A stretch of DNA of 64,000 bases, taken from assembly GCF_030813245.1 (NCBI RefSeq), contig NZ_JAUSUA010000001.1:310001-374000 (forward strand), given 5' to 3'. Below the pieces are notes generated by a model, which saw nothing but the letters and a program-made list of their open reading frames with translations, made no database searches and was not told the origin of the DNA. Shown here piece by piece: positions 53,253 to 62,494 of the stretch (its first letter is position 1; each line of letters starts with the position of its first letter). This stretch comes from Alkalicoccobacillus murimartini. Its GTDB lineage: Bacteria; Bacillota; Bacilli; Bacillales; Bacillaceae_D. Both the position numbers and the translations under genes were made by a program.

Positions 53253-54224
53253 TTGATTAAAGAGAAGTGGCTAGCGGGTATTGATATAGGTGGTACAACA
53301 ATAAAACTGGCATTCTTAACAGAATCAGGTGAGCTTAAAACAAAGTGGGAAATTCCAACAGATGCCAATCAAGGTGGTTTGAAGGTTGTTAAAGATATTG
53401 GAGAGACCATTCGTGAAAAGCTACTAGATCTTAATAAAGAGGCGGATATCTTACAGGCTATTGGAGTCGGAGCACCAGGTTTCTTGGAGATGGAGACTGG
53501 TTTTGTATACGAAGCCATTAATTTAGGGTGGAAGGACTTTGCTTTAAAAGATGAATTAGAGCATGAACTTGGCGTTCCCACTGCCATAGATAATGATGCC
53601 AACTTAGCAGCGTTAGGAGAAAGATGGCTTGGTGCTGGTGATGGAGCAAAAGATGTTCTGTTCATCACACTTGGTACAGGCGTCGGTGGAGGTGTTATTG
53701 CTAATGAGAAAATCCTTCATGGTGCAAATGGAATGGCTGGAGAACTTGGTCATATTACGGTTATACCTGAGAACGGAAAGCAATGTAACTGTGGAAAGAC
53801 CGGCTGTTTAGAGACGGTTTCATCGGCTACTGGAATTGTTCAGCTAGCAATGGAGATGATTCCTGACTATCCTTCTAGCACGTTAGCGCCGCTAATGAAT
53901 GAAAATAAAATAACTGCACGAGATGTACTTGTTTTCGCTGGAGAGGGAGACGAAGGCGCAAAAGCAGTGGTTGCAAAGAGCATGTTCTATTTAGGCTTTG
54001 TTGTCGCTAATTTAGCAAATACGTTAAACCCAAGTCGAATTGTTATTGGTGGAGGCGTCTCGAAGGGTGGTCAAACATTACTTGATCCGTTAATTGAGAC
54101 ATATACTAAATTTGTCTTGAAAAGGGTCGGAGAAGCGGCTGATATTAAGATTGCAGAGCTTGGCAATGATGCGGGTGTTGTTGGTGCAGCATGGATTGCG
54201 TTAGCGGCAAAAAGGCAAGCATAA
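53253..54224 (+). CDS. glcK: Glucokinase (ROK family)
   Basis: GlcK phosphorylates glucose with ATP. The 323-residue ROK protein has the ATP-binding GIDIGGTTIKLAF, the catalytic region (IDNDANLAALGE with the catalytic Asp), the ROK zinc motif HITV...CNCGKTGCLET and INPSRIVIGGGVS-like NPSRIVIGGGVSKGG. It begins with TTG 53253 after GGGGGGATC and follows yqgQ by 12 bp. Confidence 0.95.
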   Translation: MIKEKWLAGIDIGGTTIKLAFLTESGELKTKWEIPTDANQGGLKVVKDIGETIREKLLDLNKEADILQAIGVGAPGFLEMETGFVYEAINLGWKDFALKDELEHELGVPTAIDNDANLAALGERWLGAGDGAKDVLFITLGTGVGGGVIANEKILHGANGMAGELGHITVIPENGKQCNCGKTGCLETVSSATGIVQLAMEMIPDYPSSTLAPLMNENKITARDVLVFAGEGDEGAKAVVAKSMFYLGFVVANLANTLNPSRIVIGGGVSKGGQTLLDPLIETYTKFVLKRVGEAADIKIAELGNDAGVVGAAWIALAAKRQA

Positions 54225-54290
54225 ACATTCGTTACACATAAGATAAAGTATGATTTGGTTTATCGCAGAACAAAGGAGAACTGTACGTAT

Positions 54291-55703
54291 ATGGACTACC
54301 GAATTGAACGAGATTTATTAGGTGAGAAAGAAGTACCAAAAGACGCCTATTATGGCATTCAATCTATGAGAGCAAGAGAGAACTTCCCTATTACGGGCTA
54401 TCCGCCACATCCGGAGTTAATCCGTGCGTTTGGTTATGTGAAAAAAGCAGCCGCGATGGCAAACCGTGATGTGGGAGTGTTACAACCGAAAATAGCTGAT
54501 GCCATAATTCAAGCAGCAGATGAAATAATAGATGGACATTGGGTAGAGCAATTTGTTGTAGATTCCATTCAAGGGGGAGCAGGGACTTCATTTAATATGA
54601 ATGCAAATGAAGTAATTGCTAACCGTGCAATTGAACTACTTGGAGGAGAGAAGGGTGAATACTTACGTGTTAGCCCAAATACCCATGTGAACATGGCTCA
54701 ATCAACCAATGATGCTTTCCCAACTGCTATTCATATCGCCAGTCTACGTCTAGCTCATCAATTGCAGGACTCATTGTCTCGATTAATTCAAGCAATGGAA
54801 GTAAAAGAAAAAGAATTTGATTCCGTGTTGAAAATGGGTAGAACACATTTGCAGGATGCGGTACCCATTCGATTGGGACAAGAATTTGGTGCTTACAAGC
54901 GTGTGTTGATGCGAGACTTAGAACGTGTCAGACGTTCTGTTGGACATCTATACGAAGTGAACATGGGAGCAACGGCTGTTGGTACGGGACTCAATGCGCT
55001 TCCTGAATACATTGAGAAGGTTTCAAAGTATTTAGCTGATATTACAGGACATCCATTCAAAAGAGCAGAGAATCTTGTGGATGCGACTCAAAACACAGAT
55101 GCTTACACAGAAGTATCAAGTGCGTTAAAAATACTTGCGATTAACCTATCAAAAATGGCTAACGATATTCGATTGATGAGTTCAGGACCACGTACTGGTT
55201 TTAACGAAATTAATCTTCCGCCAAGGCAACCAGGTTCATCTATTATGCCAGGTAAAGTCAACCCTGTAATGTGCGAAGTGATTAATCAACTTTCATTTCA
55301 GGTTATTGGGAATGACCATACGATTAGCTTAGCTTCAGAAGCTGGACAACTAGAGCTAAATGTAATGGAGCCTGTTTTAGTCTTTAATCTTCTACAATCG
55401 CTCTCCATTCTAGATAATGGGATGAAGGTATTTAGAGAGTATGCAATTGAAGGGCTCACAGCAAACGTGGAAAGATGTCTTGGTCTAGTGGAAGGTAGTG
55501 TCGGTATTGTGACCGCTATTAATCCTCATGTAGGCTACGAGGTTGCAACCAGAATTGCTAAAGAAGCGATTCAAACCGGGCGACCGATAAGAGAGATTTG
55601 CTTAGAAAGAGGCATTCTATCTGAAGAAGAATTAAATGAGATCTTGAATCCAAAGGAAATGACGAATCCTGGTATTGCCGGGTCTCGATTTATTTCAATG
55701 TAA
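54291..55703 (+). CDS. aspA: Aspartate ammonia-lyase
   Basis: A 470-residue member of the fumarase/aspartase superfamily that deaminates aspartate to fumarate and ammonia. The N-terminus (YRIERDLLGEKEVPKDAYYGIQSMRARENFPITG), the STNDAFPTA and TVVGTGLNA-like (ATAVGTGLNALPEY) segments and the catalytic serine loop GSSIMPGKVNP (from G315) identify aspartase rather than fumarase C. ATG 54291 has AAAGGAG about 11 bases upstream; an upstream start adds 12 unsupported residues. It is monocistronic here, without an ansA partner. Confidence 0.93.
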   Translation: MDYRIERDLLGEKEVPKDAYYGIQSMRARENFPITGYPPHPELIRAFGYVKKAAAMANRDVGVLQPKIADAIIQAADEIIDGHWVEQFVVDSIQGGAGTSFNMNANEVIANRAIELLGGEKGEYLRVSPNTHVNMAQSTNDAFPTAIHIASLRLAHQLQDSLSRLIQAMEVKEKEFDSVLKMGRTHLQDAVPIRLGQEFGAYKRVLMRDLERVRRSVGHLYEVNMGATAVGTGLNALPEYIEKVSKYLADITGHPFKRAENLVDATQNTDAYTEVSSALKILAINLSKMANDIRLMSSGPRTGFNEINLPPRQPGSSIMPGKVNPVMCEVINQLSFQVIGNDHTISLASEAGQLELNVMEPVLVFNLLQSLSILDNGMKVFREYAIEGLTANVERCLGLVEGSVGIVTAINPHVGYEVATRIAKEAIQTGRPIREICLERGILSEEELNEILNPKEMTNPGIAGSRFISM

Positions 55704-55715
55704 AGTGATTTGATT

Positions 55716-55752
55716 GCTGAAAGGGATAATTTATCTCTTTCAGCTTTTTTTT
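55716..55752 (+). terminator. Terminator after aspA
   Basis: Stem GCTGAAAGGGATA / TATCTCTTTCAGC with a 4-base loop and eight T. Confidence 0.9.
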
Positions 55753-55833
55753 GTAAATGTGAGAAATCAGTTGAGGGAAGGAAAGCTGACATGTCATAAT
55801 AGAGACAGAGAGAGAGAAAAAGGTGGCCTATTA

Positions 55834-56904
55834 ATGAAGAAGGTATGTGCCGGTTTTGTGTTGCTTGTTTTTGTAACTGGTTGTCAAGGCGAGATGAAAC
55901 CTACATCGTTTGCAAGTGAACCAATTAAAGGGGAAAAGATTCATTTTATTGATTCAGAAGGAGACGGTCAATTAGAAGTGATTGGCTGGCTGGATGATCA
56001 CACATTGCTCTACCTTTTATCAGAAGACGATTCATTTGAGTTACATACGCATGATATTTTTACTGGTGATGCAGAACTTTTCTATTCTGAAGATCGTACA
56101 TTTTATAGTTTAGATATTAATAAAGACCAAAGTCTTTTTGCGTTGCAAACGTTGGATGATCAAGACCAAGCAGAGCTAACGTTTCTCGATTCGGATGGAG
56201 AAATTGAATTGAAGTCTGAAGTTAAAGCAGATGAATATACGATTTATTGGAGTCCATATGAAGTAGCGGAATGTATGGTCATTGCTTTTTTACCCGAATG
56301 GACCCAAGAGGTTTACCATGTGTCAGTTGACCGTGACGTCATAAACAGGACGTCCATTCCAAGTAGCTACATACAGTGGAATTCATCTGATTCGGTTAGC
56401 TATTTAGATTGGGCTATCATACCTGAGATTGAAGCGCCTTTAAAACAATATCAACTAAGTTCAAATGATGTTAGTGATTGGTATGGAACGGCGTTATTTT
56501 TTGCCAACTTATTTGAGGATCGATCGCTTTTAGTGAAATATGAACAAATCCATGCAAATGAGATCTTATACGAGTTTACAGATGGAAAAGAAAAGCTAGC
56601 TGCCATTACGATTCCGGTCTTAAATACATTCTCAGAGCAATGGTGGATTACATCTTTTGCTTTTGATGGGGCAAACGATTTGTTTTATTACTTACGTCCA
56701 CATTTTTCAGCTGATTATGTGTCTTATAAGGATGGCTTTGAACTACTTTCCTATAATTTAAAAGATGATACATATACTCACCTAGGGCAAATGGACACAC
56801 AGGATCCCCTATTAATTTCAACGGATGGTCAATGGCTTTTAACAGGACATAGCAAACAGAAGCTTGTTGATACAACGGATGGAACCGTTTTTACGCTTTT
56901 TTAA
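55834..56904 (+). CDS. Lipoprotein, possibly YqgU-like
   Basis: A 356-residue secreted lipoprotein. The signal peptide MKKVCAGFVLLVFVTGC ends in the lipobox VTGC, with Cys17 as the lipid-anchored residue. The rest is beta-rich with repeated WDD/DD-HTLLYLL-type strands (VIGWLDDHTLLYLLSED, LHTHDIFTGDAELFYSE), suggesting a beta-propeller. The position downstream of glcK and the lipoprotein character recall YqgU. ATG 55834 has AAAGGTGG; the frame is open 120 bases further but without signal or site. Function unknown. Confidence 0.75.
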   Translation: MKKVCAGFVLLVFVTGCQGEMKPTSFASEPIKGEKIHFIDSEGDGQLEVIGWLDDHTLLYLLSEDDSFELHTHDIFTGDAELFYSEDRTFYSLDINKDQSLFALQTLDDQDQAELTFLDSDGEIELKSEVKADEYTIYWSPYEVAECMVIAFLPEWTQEVYHVSVDRDVINRTSIPSSYIQWNSSDSVSYLDWAIIPEIEAPLKQYQLSSNDVSDWYGTALFFANLFEDRSLLVKYEQIHANEILYEFTDGKEKLAAITIPVLNTFSEQWWITSFAFDGANDLFYYLRPHFSADYVSYKDGFELLSYNLKDDTYTHLGQMDTQDPLLISTDGQWLLTGHSKQKLVDTTDGTVFTLF

Positions 56905-56969
56905 ACCTCATGACTTTGCAAGGTTATTATTTTCTGTCATACTAATACTATAAGAACTTGATATGGATA

Positions 56970-57056
56970 GACTAGGGGTGCCGGTAGCGGCTGAGAATGA
57001 GGAGTACGTCCTTTTACCCTTGTACCTGATCTGGATGATGCCAGCGTAGGAAAGTC
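56970..57056 (+). promoter_or_regulatory. TPP riboswitch (THI box)
   Basis: The conserved TPP aptamer is complete: GACTAGGGGTGCC, GGCTGAGAATGAGGAG, ACCCTTG-TACCTGATCTGGATGATGCCAGCGTAGGAAAGTC in order, with closing pairs GACT/AGTC. A possible promoter TTGCAA (56916) with CATACT (56938) lies upstream. TPP binding should switch off the thiE operon. Confidence 0.97.
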
Positions 57057-57079
57057 GACTAACTAAGCTTAATTACTTT

Positions 57080-57114
57080 GTAGCCGTACTCTAAACGTTG
57101 GAGTATGGCTATTT
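57080..57114 (+). terminator. Expression-platform hairpin of the TPP riboswitch
   Basis: Stem TAGCCGTACTC / GAGTATGGCTA (one G-U) with an 8-base loop, followed by a short A/T tail (ATTTATG). It is probably the terminator formed when TPP is bound, though the T tract is weak; it ends about 10 bp before the thiE ribosome site. Confidence 0.65.
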
Positions 57115-57137
57115 ATGATGATACTAGGAGGATTTAC

Positions 57138-57776
57138 ATGAAAGATTTTAGGTTGTATGCAATTACAGGAGAAGAATTTCATTCTGGGAGAAGTATGGTG
57201 GACGTAATGGAGAAAGCCATTCTTGGTGGTGTCGATATCATTCAACTTCGAGATAAAAAAAGCAGCAAATTAGATGTCTTAAAGAAAGCCCAAAAGCTTC
57301 GAAAACTAACAGAAAAGCACCAAGTTACATTTATTGTGAATGATCATATTGATGTAGCCCTAGCGGTAGGAGCTGACGGCATTCATGTGGGGCAAGATGA
57401 TCTCCCGCTTGATGAGGTTCGAAAAATAGTGGGTCCAGATATGATCATTGGGATTTCCACACATCATATCGATGAGGCGAAAGCTGCAGAGCAGGGAGGG
57501 GCTGACTACATTGGTGTTGGACCGATCTTCCCGACTAACAGTAAAGAGGACGTTGTAGACCCCGTCACAACAACGTATATTCAACAAATTGAAGAAGAGA
57601 TTACCATTCCTTACGTAGCAATCGGAGGAATTAAGCGGCATAACCTGAAACAGGTAATGGAGGCTGGTGCGAGAAGAGTATGTATGATTACTGAAATCGT
57701 ACAAGCTGAAGATGTACAAGCTCGTTGTGAGGAGATTATTCAAATCATGGATGAGCAAAAGGAGGCGTTATCATGA
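57138..57776 (+). CDS. thiE: Thiamine-phosphate synthase
   Basis: ThiE joins HMP-PP and thiazole phosphate to thiamine phosphate. The 212-residue TIM barrel has YAITGEEF at the start, GVDIIQLRDKKSS, FIVNDHIDVALAVGADGIHVGQDDLP, IGISTHHIDEA, ADYIGVGPIFPTNSK and AIGGIKRHNL. ATG 57138 follows AGGAGG. It is the first gene of the riboswitch operon and overlaps thiS by 4 bp. Confidence 0.96.
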   Translation: MKDFRLYAITGEEFHSGRSMVDVMEKAILGGVDIIQLRDKKSSKLDVLKKAQKLRKLTEKHQVTFIVNDHIDVALAVGADGIHVGQDDLPLDEVRKIVGPDMIIGISTHHIDEAKAAEQGGADYIGVGPIFPTNSKEDVVDPVTTTYIQQIEEEITIPYVAIGGIKRHNLKQVMEAGARRVCMITEIVQAEDVQARCEEIIQIMDEQKEALS

Positions 57777-57970
57777 CCATCCAAGTAAATGGGGAACAGG
57801 TTACAGTTGAAGAGCAAAGCCTACAGGACCTTTTGGAGCATTATAAGCTGGAGCCTCAGCTTGTGGTGACGGAAGTTGATGGCGTCATAATAGGTCTAGA
57901 AGAACGTAGTAACTTGCAAATTAAAGATGGTATGACCATTGAATTGGTTCATTTTGTAGGAGGCGGTTGA
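57773..57970 (+). CDS. thiS: Sulfur carrier protein ThiS
   Basis: A 65-residue ubiquitin-fold protein that carries the thiazole sulfur as a C-terminal thiocarboxylate. The diagnostic Gly-Gly end is present (VHFVGGG, one Gly longer than usual). It overlaps thiE (ATGA) and thiG (TGATG), so the three are coupled. Activation needs a ThiF-type E1, which is absent from this operon. Confidence 0.94.
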   Translation: MTIQVNGEQVTVEEQSLQDLLEHYKLEPQLVVTEVDGVIIGLEERSNLQIKDGMTIELVHFVGGG

Positions 57971-58752
57971 TGATGAGACACGATTCTTTAGTAATTGCGG
58001 GTAAAACCTTTTCTTCACGTTTTTTATTAGGTACAGGAAGGTACCCGAATCCATTTGTTCAAAATGAAGCGATTAAAGCTGCGGAGGCAGAGATTTTAAC
58101 CTTTGCGATTAGACGAGTGAATCTGGAGAGTCCCGATGAGGATGCCATTCTTCAACATTTAGATTCTGATGCATTTACGTATCTTCCAAACACCTCAGGG
58201 GCGAGTAATGCTGAAGAAGCGGTTCGGATCGCTCGCTTGGCCAAAGCTTCTGGTATAAGTGATTGGATCAAAGTAGAAATCAGTGCAAATGAAAAGACGT
58301 TACTCCCAGATCCAATCGAAACTTTAAAAGCAACAGAGATTCTCGTTAAAGAAGGATTTACTGTATTGCCTTATACCTCAGATGACCCCGTTTTGGCTAA
58401 ACGTCTAGAAGAGGCCGGGGCAGCAGCTGTTATGCCTGGTGGGTCACCTATCGGAACGGGACTTGGCATTTTAAACCCTTATAATATCGGTTTAATTGTG
58501 GAAGAAGCGAATGTTCCCATTATTGTGGATGCTGGTCTCGGTTCAGCGAGTGATGTGACAATGGCAATGGAGTTAGGGGTAGATGGTGTCCTAATGAATA
58601 CGCCAGTTGCAAAGGCGAAGGACCCTGTGCAAATGGCACGTGCAATGAAGCTTGCGATAGATGCAGGGCGTATGTCTTACAAGGCAGGACGAATCCCTAA
58701 AAAACCTTATGCAACCGCAAGCAGTCAATATGAATCATTAATCGTTAAATAG
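57970..58752 (+). CDS. thiG: Thiazole synthase ThiG
   Basis: ThiG condenses deoxyxylulose phosphate, dehydroglycine and ThiS-thiocarboxylate into the thiazole. The 260-residue barrel has [24 protein letters not shown], the Schiff-base Lys101 in [21 protein letters not shown] and [17 protein letters not shown] 57970 or 57973 may be the start; AGGAGG (57958-57963) suits both. Confidence 0.96.
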   Translation: MMRHDSLVIAGKTFSSRFLLGTGRYPNPFVQNEAIKAAEAEILTFAIRRVNLESPDEDAILQHLDSDAFTYLPNTSGASNAEEAVRIARLAKASGISDWIKVEISANEKTLLPDPIETLKATEILVKEGFTVLPYTSDDPVLAKRLEEAGAAAVMPGGSPIGTGLGILNPYNIGLIVEEANVPIIVDAGLGSASDVTMAMELGVDGVLMNTPVAKAKDPVQMARAMKLAIDAGRMSYKAGRIPKKPYATASSQYESLIVK

Positions 58753-58769
58753 AAAAGAGTGAGTTATGG

Positions 58770-59879
58770 ATGTCAGAGCGTGTGATCGTTCTCGGAGGCG
58801 GAGTCATTGGGCTCGCTACAGCGTTTGAATTACGGCAGCGGGGGATGGAAGTTGCTGTTTTAGAAATTAAATCATTTGGCGGTCAGGCATCTGGTGCGGC
58901 AGCAGGTATGCTTGCTCCTTACTCTGAAATTGGCGAAGATCCCGATGATTTCTTTCGCTTATGTTTAAAGAGTCTACGTCTGTATCCTGAATGGCAGGCC
59001 CAGGTGAAAGAAGCGTCTGAGTATGAATTTGAATATACGGAATCAGGCAGTCTTCATTGCGTTTATCACGAAGCTGATTTGCTGTCCTTATCTTCTCGTC
59101 AGGGCTGGCAGAAAGAGTTTGGCGTGGAAGCCACGATTCTTAATCAAACAGCAGTAAAGAAAATGGAGCCCGAAATTTCAGATGAAGTGATAGGAGCGAT
59201 ACACTATCCAGAAGAAAGCCATGTGTATGCCCCTGACTATGTAAAAGCTCTTGAGCTGGCATGTGCTAATAGCGGAGTAGAGCTCTATGACCATTTAGAA
59301 CAAGTTGACTTAGAAGAATGGGAGTCTACCGTTCGACTAAGATCAAAAGATGGACGAGTATTCGAAGCTGATCAACTTGTCATTTCTTCCGGAGCTTGGG
59401 CAAAGGAGTACGAGGATGTGTTCTCTTTATCTTTTCCTATCTACCCAATACGTGGTCAAATTTGTGCATATCAGCTTGTTCCAGAACGCATTAACCATAT
59501 TCTATATTCTAGCCAAGGATATTTGGTTGCTAAAGCAGATGGGACGCTTGTTAATGGGGCATCAGAAGATATTGCTGGTTTTGAAACAACAGTGACAGAG
59601 AAGGGCATCCATCGATTAACTAATTGGAATCATCACATGCTTCCTTTTCTTAAAAGTCTTACTCCCTTTCATCAATGGGCTGGCTTACGTCCGGCAACTC
59701 AAGATGGTTCTCCATTAATTGGACGCTTGCAGCAAGCTAAACGAGTGATTTTTTCCGCTGGACATTATCGCAATGGTATTCTGCTTAGTGCGGTAACAGC
59801 TAAAGCAGTGGCAGATATTGCGGTCAATCAAAAGCCGCTCATTTCACTAGATCGCTTTACACCAGAGCGTTTCTCATAA
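58770..59879 (+). CDS. thiO: Glycine oxidase ThiO
   Basis: An FAD enzyme of the D-amino-acid-oxidase group that oxidises glycine to the dehydroglycine used by ThiG. The 369-residue product begins with the dinucleotide motif VIVLGGGVIGLATAFELRQRG and has GGQASGAAAGMLAP, VYAPDYVKAL, YPIRGQI and the C-terminal WAGLRPATQDGSPLIG and GHYRNGILLS. It is 17 bp after thiG. Choice of ThiO fits an aerobe. Confidence 0.95.
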   Translation: MSERVIVLGGGVIGLATAFELRQRGMEVAVLEIKSFGGQASGAAAGMLAPYSEIGEDPDDFFRLCLKSLRLYPEWQAQVKEASEYEFEYTESGSLHCVYHEADLLSLSSRQGWQKEFGVEATILNQTAVKKMEPEISDEVIGAIHYPEESHVYAPDYVKALELACANSGVELYDHLEQVDLEEWESTVRLRSKDGRVFEADQLVISSGAWAKEYEDVFSLSFPIYPIRGQICAYQLVPERINHILYSSQGYLVAKADGTLVNGASEDIAGFETTVTEKGIHRLTNWNHHMLPFLKSLTPFHQWAGLRPATQDGSPLIGRLQQAKRVIFSAGHYRNGILLSAVTAKAVADIAVNQKPLISLDRFTPERFS

Positions 59880-59894
59880 AGGAGGTGCATCGAC

Positions 59895-60695
59895 TTGGCG
59901 GTAGCTAAAGTATTAACAATTGCTGGATCTGATAGTGGGGGTGGCGCAGGAATTCAAGCAGACCTTAAAACATTTCAGGAATTGGATACGTATGGTATGA
60001 GTGCAATTACTGCAATCACTGCACAAAATACACTCGGGGTTCAGTCGATCTACCCTGTTCAACCAGAAGTATTACGGGAGCAATTGGAATCTGTGTTAAG
60101 TGACATAGGAGCTGATGTCGTTAAAACAGGGATGTTAGTTTCGGCTGAGCATATTCAAGTGATCACAGAGATGCTCTCAAAATATGCTGTAAAGCAAGTA
60201 GTTATAGATCCAGTATTAGGATCAACATCTGGTTCAGAGCTGACTAAGAAAGAAGCCATCAGTGAGTTGATACATACTCTCTGGCCAATGGCGACTGTTG
60301 TGACACCAAATCTTATTGAAGCTGCACGAGTGCTTTCTTGTCCACCAATTGAAACGGTAGAAGCGATGGAAGAGGCAACTTATCGATTACACGAGCTTGG
60401 CTCAGCCAACGTCCTACTAAAAGGTGGGCACTTGCCTGGAGATGAGTCGGTTGATCTCCTTTATGATGGGAAAACCCTTCACCATTTCACACAGAAACGT
60501 TTAAATGGTACGAGTACACATGGGACTGGCTGTACGTTTGCCTCTGCCATTGCGGCAGAGCTTGCAAAAGGATCCTCTATGTATGATGCCGTACAAACAG
60601 CGAAAACCTTTATCACGTGCTCTATTAAAGAAGGACTTGCTATCGGAGAAGGAATTGGTCCTGTTTTTCATTCTGCTTATCGCCGTCGGAGGTAA
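59895..60695 (+). CDS. thiD: HMP/HMP-P kinase ThiD
   Basis: ThiD phosphorylates hydroxymethylpyrimidine twice to HMP-PP. The 266-residue ribokinase-fold product has TIAGSDSGGGAGIQADLKTF, DPVLGSTSGSEL, TPNLIEAARVL, NVLLKGGHL and the anion-hole NGTSTHGTGCTFASAIAAELAKG. TTG 59895 follows AGGAGGTG. It is the last recognised biosynthetic gene of the operon; thiC and thiF are not here. Confidence 0.95.
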   Translation: MAVAKVLTIAGSDSGGGAGIQADLKTFQELDTYGMSAITAITAQNTLGVQSIYPVQPEVLREQLESVLSDIGADVVKTGMLVSAEHIQVITEMLSKYAVKQVVIDPVLGSTSGSELTKKEAISELIHTLWPMATVVTPNLIEAARVLSCPPIETVEAMEEATYRLHELGSANVLLKGGHLPGDESVDLLYDGKTLHHFTQKRLNGTSTHGTGCTFASAIAAELAKGSSMYDAVQTAKTFITCSIKEGLAIGEGIGPVFHSAYRRRR

Positions 60696-60781
60696 AGTGC
60701 CGGCGGTTTTTGAAGGTTTTCTTTCTCAAACAAGCGTTTCGTGATAACGTAGAAGATAGAATGCAATTTGGGGGAAAAAGG

Positions 60782-61351
60782 ATGAAGAGTCGCAGCAATC
60801 ATTTTATCGTTTTTTTATTGCCTGTACTGTTGATGATTGTTATGGCAGTGGGTGGTTATCTCTATTTGAAGGATGATCAGACTGATGAGTGGAGTAATGC
60901 GGATCTAAAGGGCAATATGAACTGGTCTGGAAATCAAGACGCACAAACATTGGAGCTATCATGGGAGTGGCCAGCTATGCCTACGGACGGTATGTTTGGA
61001 GATGACTATATTGGTGTCACTGGGCCAGTAGAGGGTCTTAGCATAGAACTTTATTCTTCAGAGGACATTTTTTATGAAGCGGTTGGGACAGAAGTAGATA
61101 ATGGATGGGTTGTTGCTTTTCCAACTGAATTAGATGAGAACCGAAGTCTTGGAAATAGAGGGCGTGTGTTTATAGAACTTAGTGATGATGAACAAGCGAT
61201 GGAAGATGTTCAACTGTTCTTACTTCACACCTGGTCTCACCATTCACCTCTAGAATTCGAAGATGCAACATTTAGTGAGCCGACCTTTGGTCCAGCTACA
61301 GATGTTCCTTTTTGGGTAGAACAAATAGAGGCAAGATCCTATGTTAATTAG
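60782..61351 (+). CDS. Membrane-anchored protein of unknown function
   Basis: A 189-residue protein with an N-terminal signal anchor (basic MKSRSNH, then FIVFLLPVLLMIVMAVGGYLYL) and an extracellular, acidic, beta-rich domain (LELSWEWPAMPTDGMFGDDYIGV and onward). I do not recognise it. A GGGGGAAAAAGG site precedes ATG 60782. The end overlaps the next gene by 11 bp, so the two are probably made together, and it may lie on the thi transcript, 86 bp after thiD. Confidence 0.65.
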   Translation: MKSRSNHFIVFLLPVLLMIVMAVGGYLYLKDDQTDEWSNADLKGNMNWSGNQDAQTLELSWEWPAMPTDGMFGDDYIGVTGPVEGLSIELYSSEDIFYEAVGTEVDNGWVVAFPTELDENRSLGNRGRVFIELSDDEQAMEDVQLFLLHTWSHHSPLEFEDATFSEPTFGPATDVPFWVEQIEARSYVN

Positions 61352-62372
61352 GGGTATGTCCTTCCAAGCAGGAGTCTTTTATATGACTGGTCGCTATGTG
61401 GCATGTGCTAGTCATAAAAAAGGTGAACTACGTTCTTGGGTGGAGCCTATCTCAATAAAAGCAGGAAGAATGATCGCTAAAGAATTACTTGGATCAGCAC
61501 CGATTCGATTTTGGGTGTTACCGATTTTGTTGATGATAGGTATTGTTGCTCCTCCTATCCTCTGGGGTGCACAGGGGTTACCAATCTATTCCGTTTTATA
61601 TCTGGCATTTGGTATGCATCTGCTTTTTCCGAAGTCCTTACGTCAATATCATGGCGCGGAGCACAAGGTCTTCAGCTATAAGGGTTTAATAACCCAGATC
61701 AGAATCAAAAGAATTCAAAAAGCCTCCATTGTGAACCGCGGCTGCTCGACGAATGTCATTGTCGTTTATTTTACTAGTGTTGTTTTAATCACTCTTATAT
61801 TGTTGGCTACGCCAATAGGACTAGCTGATGCCATGATGATTGCTTCCTATTCCGCATTAGCCCCAGCAATCGTAACGGAGCGTTTAGTGAAGCACTGGCC
61901 AAAGCACTATATCTTACCTGCATCAGCTTTTTTGCAACGTCACATAACCACATCAGAGCCAGAAGACAGACATGTGAGGGCAGCTATTAAGTCATACGGC
62001 TTATTAGCGGAGAAAGAATTTCCACATCGAATACGAAGAATGAAGAAAGAGGGGAAGAAAAAGTTGGCTATAGTAGATGTTACAATTATTCCAGTTGGAA
62101 CGGAAGGCCCAAGCGTAAGTGATTATGTAGCGAGTATTCAAGAGGTTCTTCAATCTTATGAAGGAAAAATTACGTTTCAACTTACTCCAATGAGTACACT
62201 GATCGAAGGGGAACTACCAGTTTTATTTGAAGTGATTCAAGCGATCCACGAAGTACCATTTAAAAATGGAATCAAACGAGTTGCAACAAACATACGAATT
62301 GATGATCGACGTGATAAACAGCAGACAATGGAAAGCAAGGTTGCTTCTGTTCAAAGTAAATTAGTACAGTAA
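61341..62372 (+). CDS. DUF1385 membrane protein fused to a YqgV/MTH1187-type thiamine-binding domain
   Basis: A 343-residue in-frame fusion. Residues 1-240 resemble a short DUF1385 (YqhQ) protein: FQAGVFYMTGRYVACA at the start, the conserved YHGAEHKV (H104), two or three membrane helices, NRGCSTNVIV and PEDRHVRAAIKSYG. Residues 242-343 (AIVDVTIIPVGTEGPSVSDYVASIQ, FQLTPMSTLIEGEL) are a complete MTH1187/YqgV domain, a family shown to bind thiamine or its pyrimidine. An internal AGAGGGG (62048-62054) precedes TTG 62064 by 9 bases, so a separate C-terminal protein could also be made. Its place after thiD supports a thiamine link. Confidence 0.75.
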   Translation: MLIRGMSFQAGVFYMTGRYVACASHKKGELRSWVEPISIKAGRMIAKELLGSAPIRFWVLPILLMIGIVAPPILWGAQGLPIYSVLYLAFGMHLLFPKSLRQYHGAEHKVFSYKGLITQIRIKRIQKASIVNRGCSTNVIVVYFTSVVLITLILLATPIGLADAMMIASYSALAPAIVTERLVKHWPKHYILPASAFLQRHITTSEPEDRHVRAAIKSYGLLAEKEFPHRIRRMKKEGKKKLAIVDVTIIPVGTEGPSVSDYVASIQEVLQSYEGKITFQLTPMSTLIEGELPVLFEVIQAIHEVPFKNGIKRVATNIRIDDRRDKQQTMESKVASVQSKLVQ

Positions 62373-62430
62373 TTGTTTGTAAGAGTAGTCATGAAAAAGA
62401 GAATCTGAGAAATAACTAGTTACTTATTAT

Positions 62431-62481
62431 AAAACCAGAGTCATTATGCTCTTAAAAACAGTATAATGATTCGGGTTTTTG
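62431..62481 (+). terminator. Terminator after the thi region
   Basis: A stem AACCAGAGTCATTAT / ATAATGATTCGGGTT with two mismatches and a loop of about 14 bases is followed by five T. Confidence 0.6.
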
Positions 62482-62494
62482 TCCGATCATAACA

